Positions 34,956 to 43,159 of a DNA stretch of 64,000 nucleotides are shown here, piece after piece. How positions within the stretch are numbered: the first letter of the stretch is position 1; each line of letters opens with the position of its first letter. Below the pieces are notes generated by a model, which saw only the letters and a list, made by a program, of their open reading frames with translations, did no database searches and was not told where the DNA came from. The stretch spans positions 124,001-188,000 of the forward strand of contig NZ_JADLQO010000009.1 in assembly GCF_015477775.1 (NCBI RefSeq), in the 5' to 3' direction. The stretch is from Nocardia abscessus (GTDB lineage: Bacteria > Actinomycetota > Actinomycetes > Mycobacteriales > Mycobacteriaceae). The translations under genes and the position numbers were made by a program.

Positions 34956-34988
34956 GGCTGCGAACGCCATCACCAGGCGTTCGCAGCC
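34956..34988. terminator. 13-bp perfect hairpin
   Basis: GGCTGCGAACGCC (34956-34968) and GGCGTTCGCAGCC (34976-34988) pair exactly over a 7-nt loop. It lies downstream of the ends of both the DUF4236 gene and the giant carboxylase gene, so it may serve either or both. The rest of 34803-35080 shows no gene. Confidence 0.6.
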
Positions 34989-35080
34989 TTCCTCCACCTT
35001 GCGACCGCCCTTATCTGTTACAGACCCGAGGGCGGCCCCGTCGATCAGGGTGGTCGGCGGGTGGGTACGTGCAGCTTCGA

Positions 35081-38000
35081 TTACGGAGTCCGGGTGGGTT
35101 GGTCGGCCAGGCGTGCTTCGATGGCCTCGATGATGCGGGGGCGGAGTTCGGAGGGGTGAATGATGGCGTCGACCGAACCGACCTCGACAGCACGCTGAAT
35201 GTTGTGCACCCGGTCGAATTCCGCGGCTACCTCGCCGAGCTTTTCCGTGCGGACCGACGAACGGATCTCATCGAGTTCCGCGGTCAGGGCCGCGCGGTCG
35301 GTGCCGCTTGCGCTCGCGGCGCGTGTCTCCAGTTCCCGTACTCGCGGGTCGACCGCAGTGCGTGTGTTGACCTCGTGGGAGAACACCACCGCAGCGGCCG
35401 GGGCGCCGCCGAGTACCGAGGCGAACGAGCCTTCCAACGCGAGCACGGTCATGTTCGGATTCAGCGCCTTCGAGAACACCACGAAAGCGCCGCCGTGGTA
35501 TCGGGAGATGACGCAGAACACGATGGGACCGTTGAAGTTCACGATGGCGCGGCCGATCTCGGCGCCGTACTCCAACTGCAGTTTCCGCATCGACTCCGGC
35601 GAACCGTCGAATCCGGACAGGTTCGCCAGCACGACCAGCGGCCGGTTGCCGCTGGCGGCGTTGATCGCCCGGGCGGCCTTTTTGGACGACAGCGGGAACA
35701 GCGTGCCCGCGGTGTAGGTGTCGGGGCCGTCGGTGGACGGGAAGCCGCGCCGCGGCACACTCCGTGACTCGATGCCGAGCAGGCATACCGGGATACCGCC
35801 GAGCCGTGCGTCCTGAACCACGGCGGTGTCGGCGTCGGCCATGCCCGCCCACCGTTCCAGGACCGGGTGGTCCTGATCCGAGAGCGCCCGCATCACCGTC
35901 CGGATGTCGAAGGGTTTCTTTCGATCCGGGTTGGCGGTGGCGGAGAAGATCTCCCCGACCGTGGTGAAGTCGCTGTCCGCCGAGACATGCGGGAAATCGG
36001 AGACGTCACGATCGACCGGGTCGCTGGTTTGCGACCGGCGCGGTGCCTGCTCCCCGGGAGCGATGTAGGTGTGGTCGTAGTGGGACATCAGCACGTCCCG
36101 CGCCGCGGCCAGATTCGGCGCCCAGTACTGGGCCTGGCCGTTGGGGCCCATCACCCGGTCGTAGCCGCCGATGCCGAAGTTGTCCTCGGCCGAGACGCCG
36201 CCGGAGAAGTCCAGAGCCTGCTTGCCGGTGAGCACCATCGCCGAGTCCGGGGTCATCACCAGAATGCCCTTGGTGTGCATGAGCATCGTCGCCTCGGCGT
36301 TCCAGTACGGCTGCGCGCCGACGTTGATGCCCGCCACCACGATATTGATCTCGCCGCCGTCCTGGGTGAACTCGACGATCCGCTTGAGCGCGGCGGCCAC
36401 CCAGTCCATGTTCTCGGTGCCCGACTGCATCGAGATCCGGGCGCCGGAGGACAGCGCGTACCACTCCAGCGGTACCCGCATCGTTTCGGCCAGGTCCAGG
36501 GCGGCGATCACGCGGCGGCACTCGCCTTCGGACAACGCGCCGAGCGATTTGGTCGGATCGCCGAGCAGCACCACCCGGGTGACGCCCTCCGGGTGCTGCT
36601 CGGTCGGCGTGGTGACCACACCGGCGACGATCGCCGCCTTGTTGCGCCCCTTGGGCCGGTCGACCGGCACCAAGGTGTGGTCGGCGTCCAGATCGTATTC
36701 GGAGAACTCGCCGAGCAGACTTGTCAGCTCGTAGGGGTAGACGGTGTTGCGGCTCGCCGCCCGGAGCACTTTCTGCCGGTACTCGTCCAGAGGCTCGACC
36801 GGGTTGTCGGTGCGCTCACCGATCGTGACCTGAGTGCCGGTGGCGTCGAAGGACATACGCACGGCGACCTTGACCAGCTCGCCGGTCTCCGGGGTGCGAT
36901 GCCGGGCGATGAGCAGGATCTCCTCCAGCCCTGCGCCCAGAGTGGTCGGCTGGATGCGCTCGACGAGGGCGTCCAGCTCGGCGCGGGTGATGTCGAGCGG
37001 AGGCCAGATGTACATCACGATGCGGTTGGTGTGGAAGCGGGCGGCCGAGGACCGCAGCGACCGCGCCCGGCGGATCGAGTCCAGGCACGCGGCGATGGTG
37101 TTCTCCGCCGTCGGCAGCGCGAGCAACCGGCCGTCGTGGTCGCGCAGCGCGGTCAGGTCACGTACCTGCGTGAACGCGATGAGGCGCTCGTCGGCCGGGT
37201 TCTCCTTCGCCACGCAGCGGAAGAGGTAGACCTCCTCGTCCGAGGACGGCTGCCGGGTGAGGTCGAACTTGTGCAGCCGCGTCATCTGCATCCGCTGCGC
37301 GATGTACGGATGCAGGCCACGGATCAGCCGCTCCTCGGCCATGCCGGTCACCGACGGGCGGAAGGTGAAGTGATGGTGCATCACCGCGCCGCTGCTCCCG
37401 GCGACGGTGGCGGTGATCCGGTGCACCTGGTTCGGCAGGGGCCGCGCGGCGAGCGCCTCGTGCAGCGCGGCGGCCATCGCATCGAAGCCCTCGGGCTGCT
37501 TCTCCCAGCTCAGGTAGATGTCGGCCTCGATGGACGCGGCGCCGTCGGCCAGCTCGGCGAAACCGTTCAGCACGGTGTCGAGGGCGTCGAACCGCACCGC
37601 GGCCGAAACCAGGCTGGTGCCCTTGCGTTCGGCGATCACGAAGGTGCAGCCGCCCGCCTGCTGGGTACGGACGCTGGTGAGCCCTTTGTTGCCGTAGTAG
37701 CGGCGGGTGAGCACCTCCAGCATGACGGTGTTGTCCACGCCGCCGTGTACCAGGCGCTGGCCGAGCAGCCGCACCAGCGGCTCGGTGCTGCGCACCATCT
37801 CGGCGATGCGGTCGTCGCGATCGGGGGTGTCCGGGTGCGCGTCCAGATGACGCAGGTGCTTGCGGACGGTGTTGTACACCTCGGCGCGATTGCGCCGCAG
37901 CAGCGGCTGGCCGTACCAGGCGTACACCAGGCCGCGGGCGAGGTCGGCGATCACCGGGAAGCGCACCTGTGTCGCGCCGACCAGCCGTTCCAGCGCCAAG

Positions 38001-40561
38001 CCGACGGGCTCGCGCAACGCCCGCTCCGGAACCGGCTCGCGCAGCCACTCGCGCAGCAGCGTGGTGATGACCTCGACGGTGTCCGACGGCCGCTGCTGGG
38101 CGAGGAAGATCCGGAAGACCGCGGCCTCGAGGTCGGGCGTGCGTTCCAGATCCGTGACGCCGTAGTGGCCGAGCGCCTTGGCGAGCTTGGCGCGGTAGGA
38201 CTCCGGCAGCCCGGCCCGCTCCACGTCGAGGCTTCGCATGTAGGTGTGGAAGTACTCGCGGGCGCTGTGCACGTGGCTCTGGCCGCCGCCGTCCTCGTCC
38301 CACGAGCGGTTGTGGCTCAGTTCGGCGAGGTCGGCGAACACCTGAACGAGTTCGACCTCCTCGCCGAGCGGCCTGCGGTTGTCCGCCACGGCCGCCCGGC
38401 GCGCGGTGAGGTAGTCGCCGAGGACGCGGCGGTCGTCGTGCGGGTCGACATCGAAGCCGAGCAGCAGGCTGCGCAGGTCTTGCAGAGTGCGCGCCACCCG
38501 CTCGTGCGGCTGAGCGGGCGCCGGCTCGTCCGGCAGATCCAGTTCGACCGCCGCCACGGCCGCGCCGTCGGCCTCCTCGCCGTCCTCGGCGAGGGGCTCC
38601 AGCCGCAGCAGCGGCGCGCCCGTCTCCACCTGGCTGCCGACGGTAACCGCGCACTCCTTCAAGCGGGCACGGAACGGCGCGCGCAGCACCGTCTCCATCT
38701 TCATGCTCTCCAGCACCAGCACGGGCGCACCCGCCTCGACCTCGGCGCCGACCTCGAGCGGAGTGGCGACGACCAGCGCGGGCGCGGGGGAGCGGACGAC
38801 ACCACCCTCGTCCCGGCTGATCCGGTGCGTCACACCGTCGACGTCGACCAGGTGGATCGGTCCGTGCGTGCCGGTGGTGAGGCGGTACCGGGTGCCGTTG
38901 ACCACGATCTGCCCGGTGTGGTGGTCGAAGCGTTCCAGATCCACGTCGGCGATGCGGAGATCCCCGCCCGCCTCGACGCCGACCCGGAACCGGTGCGCAC
39001 CGACACGCGCGACGCGCACCCGGTAGCCGACACCGCGCAGCTTGAGGTCGTGCGGCCGCCCGCTCTGGTGCTGCACCTGCGGACGTCCGCCCGCGGCGGT
39101 GGACAGCAGCCGGTCCCGCTCGACCCGCTCTTCCTCCTCGTAGGCGTCGATCGCGGCAGCGGCCACCGCGACGGTGGAGTGGCGGTGCGACACGAGACGG
39201 CCCTCGCCGCGCACCCGGTCGATCCAGCCCGTGTCGGCGACCGCGTCGATCACCTCGGGCTGATCGAGCAGGTCGAGGACGAAGCTCTTGTTGGTGGCGC
39301 CGCCCTCGATGACCACTCGGGTCTGCGAGACCGCCCGGCGCAGCCTGCCCAGCGCCTCGTTGCGATCGCGGCCGTAGGCGATGATCTTGGCGATCATGGA
39401 GTCGAAGTCCGCGGGGATGGTGTCACCTTCGCTGACGCCGGTGTCGACGCGGATGCCGGGCCCGGCGGGCAAGTCCAGGCGGGCGATGCGGCCCGGGGCA
39501 GGTGCGAAGTCGCGATCCGGATCCTCGGCGTTGAGCCGCGCCTCGATGGCGTGGCCTCGCTCCGCCGGGGGCTCGCCCTCCAGCCGGCCGCCGGAGGCCA
39601 CGTGCAGCTGCGCCCGGACCAGGTCGAAGCCGGTGGTGGATTCGGTGATCGGGTGTTCGACCTGCAGCCGCGTGTTGACCTCCAGGAAGGCGAACAGCTG
39701 GTCACCGGGGTGGTACAGGAACTCGACGGTCGCCGCGCCACGGTATCCGACCGCGATCGCCAGCCGCTCGGCCGATGCTTTGAGTTCGGCGGTCTGCTCG
39801 GGGCGCAGCACCGGTGACGCCGACTCCTCGATGATCTTCTGGTTGCGGCGCTGCACCGAGCAGTCGCGCACGCCGAGGGCCCACGCGGTGCCCTGACCGT
39901 CCGCGATCACCTGCACCTCGACATGGCGCGCCCCGGTGACCAGCCGTTCCAGGAAGACGACACCGCTACCGAAGGCCCGCGCGGCTTCCTGGCGAGTGCG
40001 TTCGTAGGCGTCGACGAGTTCGGCTTCGTTGGTGATCACCCTGATGCCGCGACCACCGCCACCCGCGGTCGCCTTGAGCATCAGTGGGTAGCCGATCTCG
40101 GCCGCGGCGGTCAGGGCGGCGTCCACGGATTCGACCGCGCCCCGGCTCCACGGCGCGACCGGCACGCCGACCTCCTCGGCGATCAGCTTGGCGCCGATCT
40201 TGTCGCCGAGCTTGCGCATCGCCTCCGGGTCGGGGCCGATGAAAGTGATCCCGATCTGCTCGCACAACTCCGCGAACGCCGGGTCTTCCGCGACGAAACC
40301 CCAGCCGACCCAGGCGGCATCCGATCCGGTGGCCACCAGGGCACGTTCGAGTGCCTTCAGGTCCAGGTAGGGGCGTGCGGACGCGGGACCGAGGTCGTAG
40401 GCGATGTCGGCTTCCCGCACGAACGTCGCCGTCCGGTCCACATCGGTGTAGAGAGCGACGGTTTCGATCGGTCGCGCGGTCTCTGCCGCCAGATCCCGGA
40501 CAGCGTGGATAAGGCGCATGGCCGCCTCTCCCCGGTTCACGATGGCGATCCGATTGAACAC
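35081..40561 (-). CDS. Single-chain biotin-dependent acyl-CoA carboxylase (eukaryote-type ACC layout)
   Basis: A 1,826-residue enzyme uniting all carboxylase parts. Biotin carboxylase: residues 1-460 with MLKATAGGGGRGIRV and EVNTRLQVEHPITE. Biotin carrier: VLESMKMETV with biotinyl Lys621. A long helical middle of about 500 residues resembles the ACC central region. The carboxyltransferase follows, with WYALSSGARISMQSGTENMD, GGIPVCLLGIESRSV and NLSGFDGSPESMRKLQLEYG, then DAIIHPSELRPRIIEAIEAR. This order is that of eukaryotic ACC, not of the split bacterial enzymes (AccA/AccD type) usual in actinobacteria. Likely substrate acetyl- or another acyl-CoA. GTG 40561 follows AAAGGAG. Single gene. Confidence 0.9.
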   Translation of the reverse strand: MFNRIAIVNRGEAAMRLIHAVRDLAAETARPIETVALYTDVDRTATFVREADIAYDLGPASARPYLDLKALERALVATGSDAAWVGWGFVAEDPAFAELCEQIGITFIGPDPEAMRKLGDKIGAKLIAEEVGVPVAPWSRGAVESVDAALTAAAEIGYPLMLKATAGGGGRGIRVITNEAELVDAYERTRQEAARAFGSGVVFLERLVTGARHVEVQVIADGQGTAWALGVRDCSVQRRNQKIIEESASPVLRPEQTAELKASAERLAIAVGYRGAATVEFLYHPGDQLFAFLEVNTRLQVEHPITESTTGFDLVRAQLHVASGGRLEGEPPAERGHAIEARLNAEDPDRDFAPAPGRIARLDLPAGPGIRVDTGVSEGDTIPADFDSMIAKIIAYGRDRNEALGRLRRAVSQTRVVIEGGATNKSFVLDLLDQPEVIDAVADTGWIDRVRGEGRLVSHRHSTVAVAAAAIDAYEEEERVERDRLLSTAAGGRPQVQHQSGRPHDLKLRGVGYRVRVARVGAHRFRVGVEAGGDLRIADVDLERFDHHTGQIVVNGTRYRLTTGTHGPIHLVDVDGVTHRISRDEGGVVRSPAPALVVATPLEVGAEVEAGAPVLVLESMKMETVLRAPFRARLKECAVTVGSQVETGAPLLRLEPLAEDGEEADGAAVAAVELDLPDEPAPAQPHERVARTLQDLRSLLLGFDVDPHDDRRVLGDYLTARRAAVADNRRPLGEEVELVQVFADLAELSHNRSWDEDGGGQSHVHSAREYFHTYMRSLDVERAGLPESYRAKLAKALGHYGVTDLERTPDLEAAVFRIFLAQQRPSDTVEVITTLLREWLREPVPERALREPVGLALERLVGATQVRFPVIADLARGLVYAWYGQPLLRRNRAEVYNTVRKHLRHLDAHPDTPDRDDRIAEMVRSTEPLVRLLGQRLVHGGVDNTVMLEVLTRRYYGNKGLTSVRTQQAGGCTFVIAERKGTSLVSAAVRFDALDTVLNGFAELADGAASIEADIYLSWEKQPEGFDAMAAALHEALAARPLPNQVHRITATVAGSSGAVMHHHFTFRPSVTGMAEERLIRGLHPYIAQRMQMTRLHKFDLTRQPSSDEEVYLFRCVAKENPADERLIAFTQVRDLTALRDHDGRLLALPTAENTIAACLDSIRRARSLRSSAARFHTNRIVMYIWPPLDITRAELDALVERIQPTTLGAGLEEILLIARHRTPETGELVKVAVRMSFDATGTQVTIGERTDNPVEPLDEYRQKVLRAASRNTVYPYELTSLLGEFSEYDLDADHTLVPVDRPKGRNKAAIVAGVVTTPTEQHPEGVTRVVLLGDPTKSLGALSEGECRRVIAALDLAETMRVPLEWYALSSGARISMQSGTENMDWVAAALKRIVEFTQDGGEINIVVAGINVGAQPYWNAEATMLMHTKGILVMTPDSAMVLTGKQALDFSGGVSAEDNFGIGGYDRVMGPNGQAQYWAPNLAAARDVLMSHYDHTYIAPGEQAPRRSQTSDPVDRDVSDFPHVSADSDFTTVGEIFSATANPDRKKPFDIRTVMRALSDQDHPVLERWAGMADADTAVVQDARLGGIPVCLLGIESRSVPRRGFPSTDGPDTYTAGTLFPLSSKKAARAINAASGNRPLVVLANLSGFDGSPESMRKLQLEYGAEIGRAIVNFNGPIVFCVISRYHGGAFVVFSKALNPNMTVLALEGSFASVLGGAPAAAVVFSHEVNTRTAVDPRVRELETRAASASGTDRAALTAELDEIRSSVRTEKLGEVAAEFDRVHNIQRAVEVGSVDAIIHPSELRPRIIEAIEARLADQPTRTP

Positions 40562-40667
40562 TCGCCTGGCTCCTTTCTCTCCGATGCGTCGGCCCGGTCG
40601 ACGGGCTTGCCGATCGCGGCTCTGCGTAGTGTGCACTTCGAGTCCTGATATATACACAGCGTCCGGG

Positions 40668-40685
40668 TATTACTCGCCCGTATAC
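40668..40685 (+). repeat. Direct repeat copy 1 upstream of the carboxylase gene
   Basis: TATTACTCGCCCGTATAC. A second copy, one C shorter, is at 40689-40705. The pair lies 107-145 bp upstream of the carboxylase GTG and may be binding sites of a regulator on one face of the helix (spacing 21 bp, two turns). Confidence 0.6.
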
Positions 40686-40688
40686 CTG

Positions 40689-40705
40689 TATTACTCGCCG
40701 TATAC
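40689..40705 (+). repeat. Direct repeat copy 2 upstream of the carboxylase gene
   Basis: TATTACTCGCCGTATAC, matching 40668-40685 apart from one missing C. A degenerate third unit (CACTACTCGC) follows at 40721-40730 within the 11-mer GTCCACTACTC, which recurs near 47.1 kb. Confidence 0.6.
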
Positions 40706-41228
40706 GTGGTCGAGCCGTCCACTACTCGCAGCCGCGTCCGCCGAGCTCGGGGCCTGGCGGGCCCGATGTAGCGACTCCCGAGACGGGCCGGCCACCAGCG
40801 TTGCGAACACAAACCACATTAGGCCCCAAGTGCCTGAAGTGGGTGGATCAGACCATGCGCAGTACCGCGCGGCGTCGGGGTGGACGAGCCGCCACCGCAA
40901 CCGCTCCGAACGCCTGCGCAGTTGGCGGGCGAGGCCGGTCATGGTCAGGTGCTGTTTTCCTTCGGCGAACTCGAATGCCTTGTGGAGCCGCCTGGGAACC
41001 TCGATCGAGAGTGCTTGTCCAGACCGGTTGATCGGTCGGAACGGTCGGTCGGAAATGTCGAACGCTCCAGCGTCCGGTGAACGTACCCGTGTCAGGGCTG
41101 GTCCAGGCCCCTTCGGTGAATGGTCCGCCTGATCCGGCTACGGGGCCGACGAGCGGTGCGCGCGGTTATCTCCGCGTCGATGAGCGGAGGTAGGTGTCCG
41201 GCGCGGCGTTGCGCGCGACACTGAGCCC

Positions 41229-41375
41229 ATGACCACGCCATTCGAAGATCCCAACGAAAGTCCGCTGTTCGTGCCGCCCGACGCCGACGATCCGGTCGAA
41301 GCTCTCGCCGAAGCCATAATCCTCGGCGACGAACACTGGATCCGCATGCTCGGTGTCGAGGAGTCGACCGACTGA
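41229..41375 (+). CDS. Small acidic hypothetical protein, 48 aa
   Basis: ATG 41229 to TGA 41375 encodes an acidic peptide (MTTPFEDPNESPLFVPPD then ADDPVEALAEAIILGDEHWI, ending LGVEESTD). The first residues resemble MbtH proteins (MTNPFDDPNG), but the rest does not and the tryptophans of MbtH are missing. The ribosome binding site is weak. Possibly real because composition is protein-like; no function suggested. Confidence 0.4.
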   Translation: MTTPFEDPNESPLFVPPDADDPVEALAEAIILGDEHWIRMLGVEESTD

Positions 41376-41706
41376 ATGCCCGGCTGCGCTTCGGGCCGCG
41401 CATCGGATGCGCGGCTGCGTCATATCATCGGCCGGAGCATGCGGAACTTGCTCTGTGGTGAGCGATTCGAGGGTTCCTGCGCGTCGACGTGCGGTCATTG
41501 TCCGCGCCCCGCGACACTGCTGTGGTGTGCCAACGACGGGGTGATCGCGTCGTTCTGGCGCACCGTCCCCGGGGGCTGGCTACCGCGCTCGCCGAGGAAC
41601 TGGTGCACCCGTCATGATGGCGAGTCGGGATATCGCATTCGCCGCGGCGCGACCGCGATTTCACCGTGGCCACTTCGACCGACGAACAGAACGTAGGTGA
41701 CTGCCA
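41376..41706. other. No gene recognised
   Basis: A plus-strand frame containing MRNLLCGERFEGSCASTCGH is cysteine-rich but unsupported by a start site or family. I see no other structure. Confidence 0.35.
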
Positions 41707-42786
41707 ATGCCGAAGATCGTGTTGTTCGGCGCCACCGGGTACACCGGCCGCTTGACCGCCGAAGCCCTGATCGCCCGTGGCGCCGCCCCCGTGCTGGCCG
41801 CCCGCAACGCCACCGCGCTCGAGAAGCTGGCCGCCGACCTCGGCGGCGCGCAGACCGCGGTCGCCGATGTGACCGACCCGAGCTCGGTGCAGGCGCTGCT
41901 GGGCCGGGGCGACGTGCTGGTGACGACGGTCGGGCCGTTCCTGCGCTACGGCGAACCCGCGCTGGCCGCGGCCGTCGCGGCGGGCGCGCACTACTTCGAC
42001 TCGACTGGGGAAGGCCCGTTCATCCGCGCTGTGTTCGACCGCGACGACGAGGCGCGCAAGGCGGGGGTGGGACTGCTGACCGCGTTCGGGTTCGACTACG
42101 TGCCGGGCAACCTGGCCGCCGGTCTCGCCATACGCGAAGCGACGGACGCGGTCCGCGCGGACATCGGCTACTTCATCGCCGGCCCCGGCACCAGCGGCGG
42201 CACCCGTGCGTCCATGGCCGGGATGCTGTTCGAACGCGGCTTCGCCCTCCGCGGCGGCCGGGTCGTGTCCGAGCGGACCGGTGCACGGATCCGCGCCTTC
42301 GACGTCGCCGGTCGCCCGCGCACGGGAGTTTCGATCCCCGGTTCGGAACATCTCGCGCTGAGCCGCGCCTATCCGCGACTGTGTGAGGCCGACGTCTTCC
42401 TCGGCCTGCCACCGTTAGCCGCTCGTGGCCTGCAGGCCGGATCATTGCTCGCCGGCGCCGTCGCACGACTGGAGCCGGTGAAACAGCTCGCCGAGGGTGC
42501 GCTGGAACGCATCGTGAAGGGCTCGACCGGCGGCCCGGGACCGGAAGCGCGGGCTCGCACTCGCTCCTGGGCGGTCGCCGAAACATTCGATGACACCGGC
42601 CGTGTCCTGGCGTCGGTGACACTGGCCGGGGGCGACCCCTACGACTTCACCAGCGCGATCCTCGCCTGGGGTGCGCAGACCGCGCTGGACGGCGGGCTGC
42701 TCGGTACCGGCGCGCTCGGCCCGGTCGACGCGTTCGGCCTGGACGCGCTCACCACCGGCGCGGCCGATGCGGGGTTCAGCCGATAA
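41707..42786 (+). CDS. Saccharopine-dehydrogenase-like / trans-acting enoyl reductase family protein
   Basis: A 359-residue protein of the saccharopine dehydrogenase NADP-binding family. The nucleotide loop is VLFGATGYTGRLTAEALIA, followed by AARNATALEKLAADLGG and VVTTVGPFLRYGEPALAAA-like LVTTVGPFLRYGEP. Mycobacterial relatives include the trans-acting enoyl reductase of phthiocerol lipid synthesis, but other members have unknown roles, so only the family is assigned. ATG 41707; single gene. Confidence 0.8.
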   Translation: MPKIVLFGATGYTGRLTAEALIARGAAPVLAARNATALEKLAADLGGAQTAVADVTDPSSVQALLGRGDVLVTTVGPFLRYGEPALAAAVAAGAHYFDSTGEGPFIRAVFDRDDEARKAGVGLLTAFGFDYVPGNLAAGLAIREATDAVRADIGYFIAGPGTSGGTRASMAGMLFERGFALRGGRVVSERTGARIRAFDVAGRPRTGVSIPGSEHLALSRAYPRLCEADVFLGLPPLAARGLQAGSLLAGAVARLEPVKQLAEGALERIVKGSTGGPGPEARARTRSWAVAETFDDTGRVLASVTLAGGDPYDFTSAILAWGAQTALDGGLLGTGALGPVDAFGLDALTTGAADAGFSR

Positions 42787-42832
42787 AAGGGTGCGCCGCG
42801 GCGGCCGAGCTGCTCGGTGACTGCACCGTAAA

Positions 42833-42846
42833 TTGAAACGCTTCAA
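42833..42846. promoter_or_regulatory. LacI-type operator upstream of rhamnose remnant
   Basis: TTGAAACGCTTCAA is a near-perfect 14-bp palindrome with the central CG and TGAAA/TTCA arms of LacI-family operators. It lies 16 bp before the start of the mutarotase chimaera and fits the LacI gene (now broken) at 44462. Confidence 0.7.
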
Positions 42847-42862
42847 CGAGGCGGAGACCCCG

Positions 42863-43159
42863 ATGCCCGACACCACCGAACGAGTCTGCTTCCTGCTGGC
42901 CCTGCGCCCGGAGCGGATCGACGACTACCTTGCCGCGCACACCACGGTGTGGCCGGAGATGCTGGACGCGCTGCGGGCGCTGGGCGAAAGGGTGCTGGCA
43001 GGACCGGTGGAGGCGACCTCGCTCGGCAACATACTGGTGCAGGCCCGCACGCACGGGCTGCTGCACGGCGACGTGGACGCGCTGCGGGCCGAGGTGGCCA
43101 CCGCGTTCCCGCCGCAGCGGCACGCGCCGCGCACCGAGCCCGGCAGGAAGGCAAGCTGA
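42863..43159 (+). pseudogene. L-rhamnose mutarotase/rhamnulokinase deletion chimaera
   Basis: A 98-codon open frame from ATG 42863. Residues 1-39 (CFLLALRPERIDDYLAAH, then TTVWPEMLDALRA) are the N terminus of L-rhamnose mutarotase (RhaM/RhaU type). From residue 40 the sequence changes to LGERVLAGPVEATSLGNILV and VDALRAEVATAFPPQRHAP, which is the C terminus of rhamnulokinase (RhaB; typical AGPVEATALGN). A deletion has apparently joined rhaM to the end of rhaB and removed the genes between. The chimaera lacks the mutarotase active-site end and all kinase catalytic parts, so activity is not expected though it may be translated. Its stop overlaps the start of lldD (TGATG). Confidence 0.75.

Larger units (their letters stand above)
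40562..41228. other. Leader region of the carboxylase gene and non-coding stretch
   Basis: The first 170 bases upstream of the carboxylase start are richer in A+T, with direct repeats and a shared 11-mer (listed separately). A minus-strand frame at 40691-40942 (MTGLARQLRRRSERLRWRLV...) is open and its upward extension reads LSIEVPRRLHKAFEFAEGKQ, faintly antitoxin-like, but it lacks a usable start and overlaps the repeats; not called. Confidence 0.45.

Noticed and set aside
35867..39817. A 1,316-codon open frame on the plus strand opposite the carboxylase
   Set aside because: It is the complement of a strongly supported coding frame with all carboxylase motifs; the plus-frame product is a repetitive high-GC sequence with no domain.
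40691..40942. Minus-strand 83-codon frame with antitoxin-like extension
   Set aside because: No usable start codon for the extended frame, and it overlaps the direct repeats of the carboxylase leader.
41229..41375. MbtH-like protein
   Set aside because: Only the first nine residues resemble MbtH; the conserved Trp residues and length are absent, and no NRPS gene is near.
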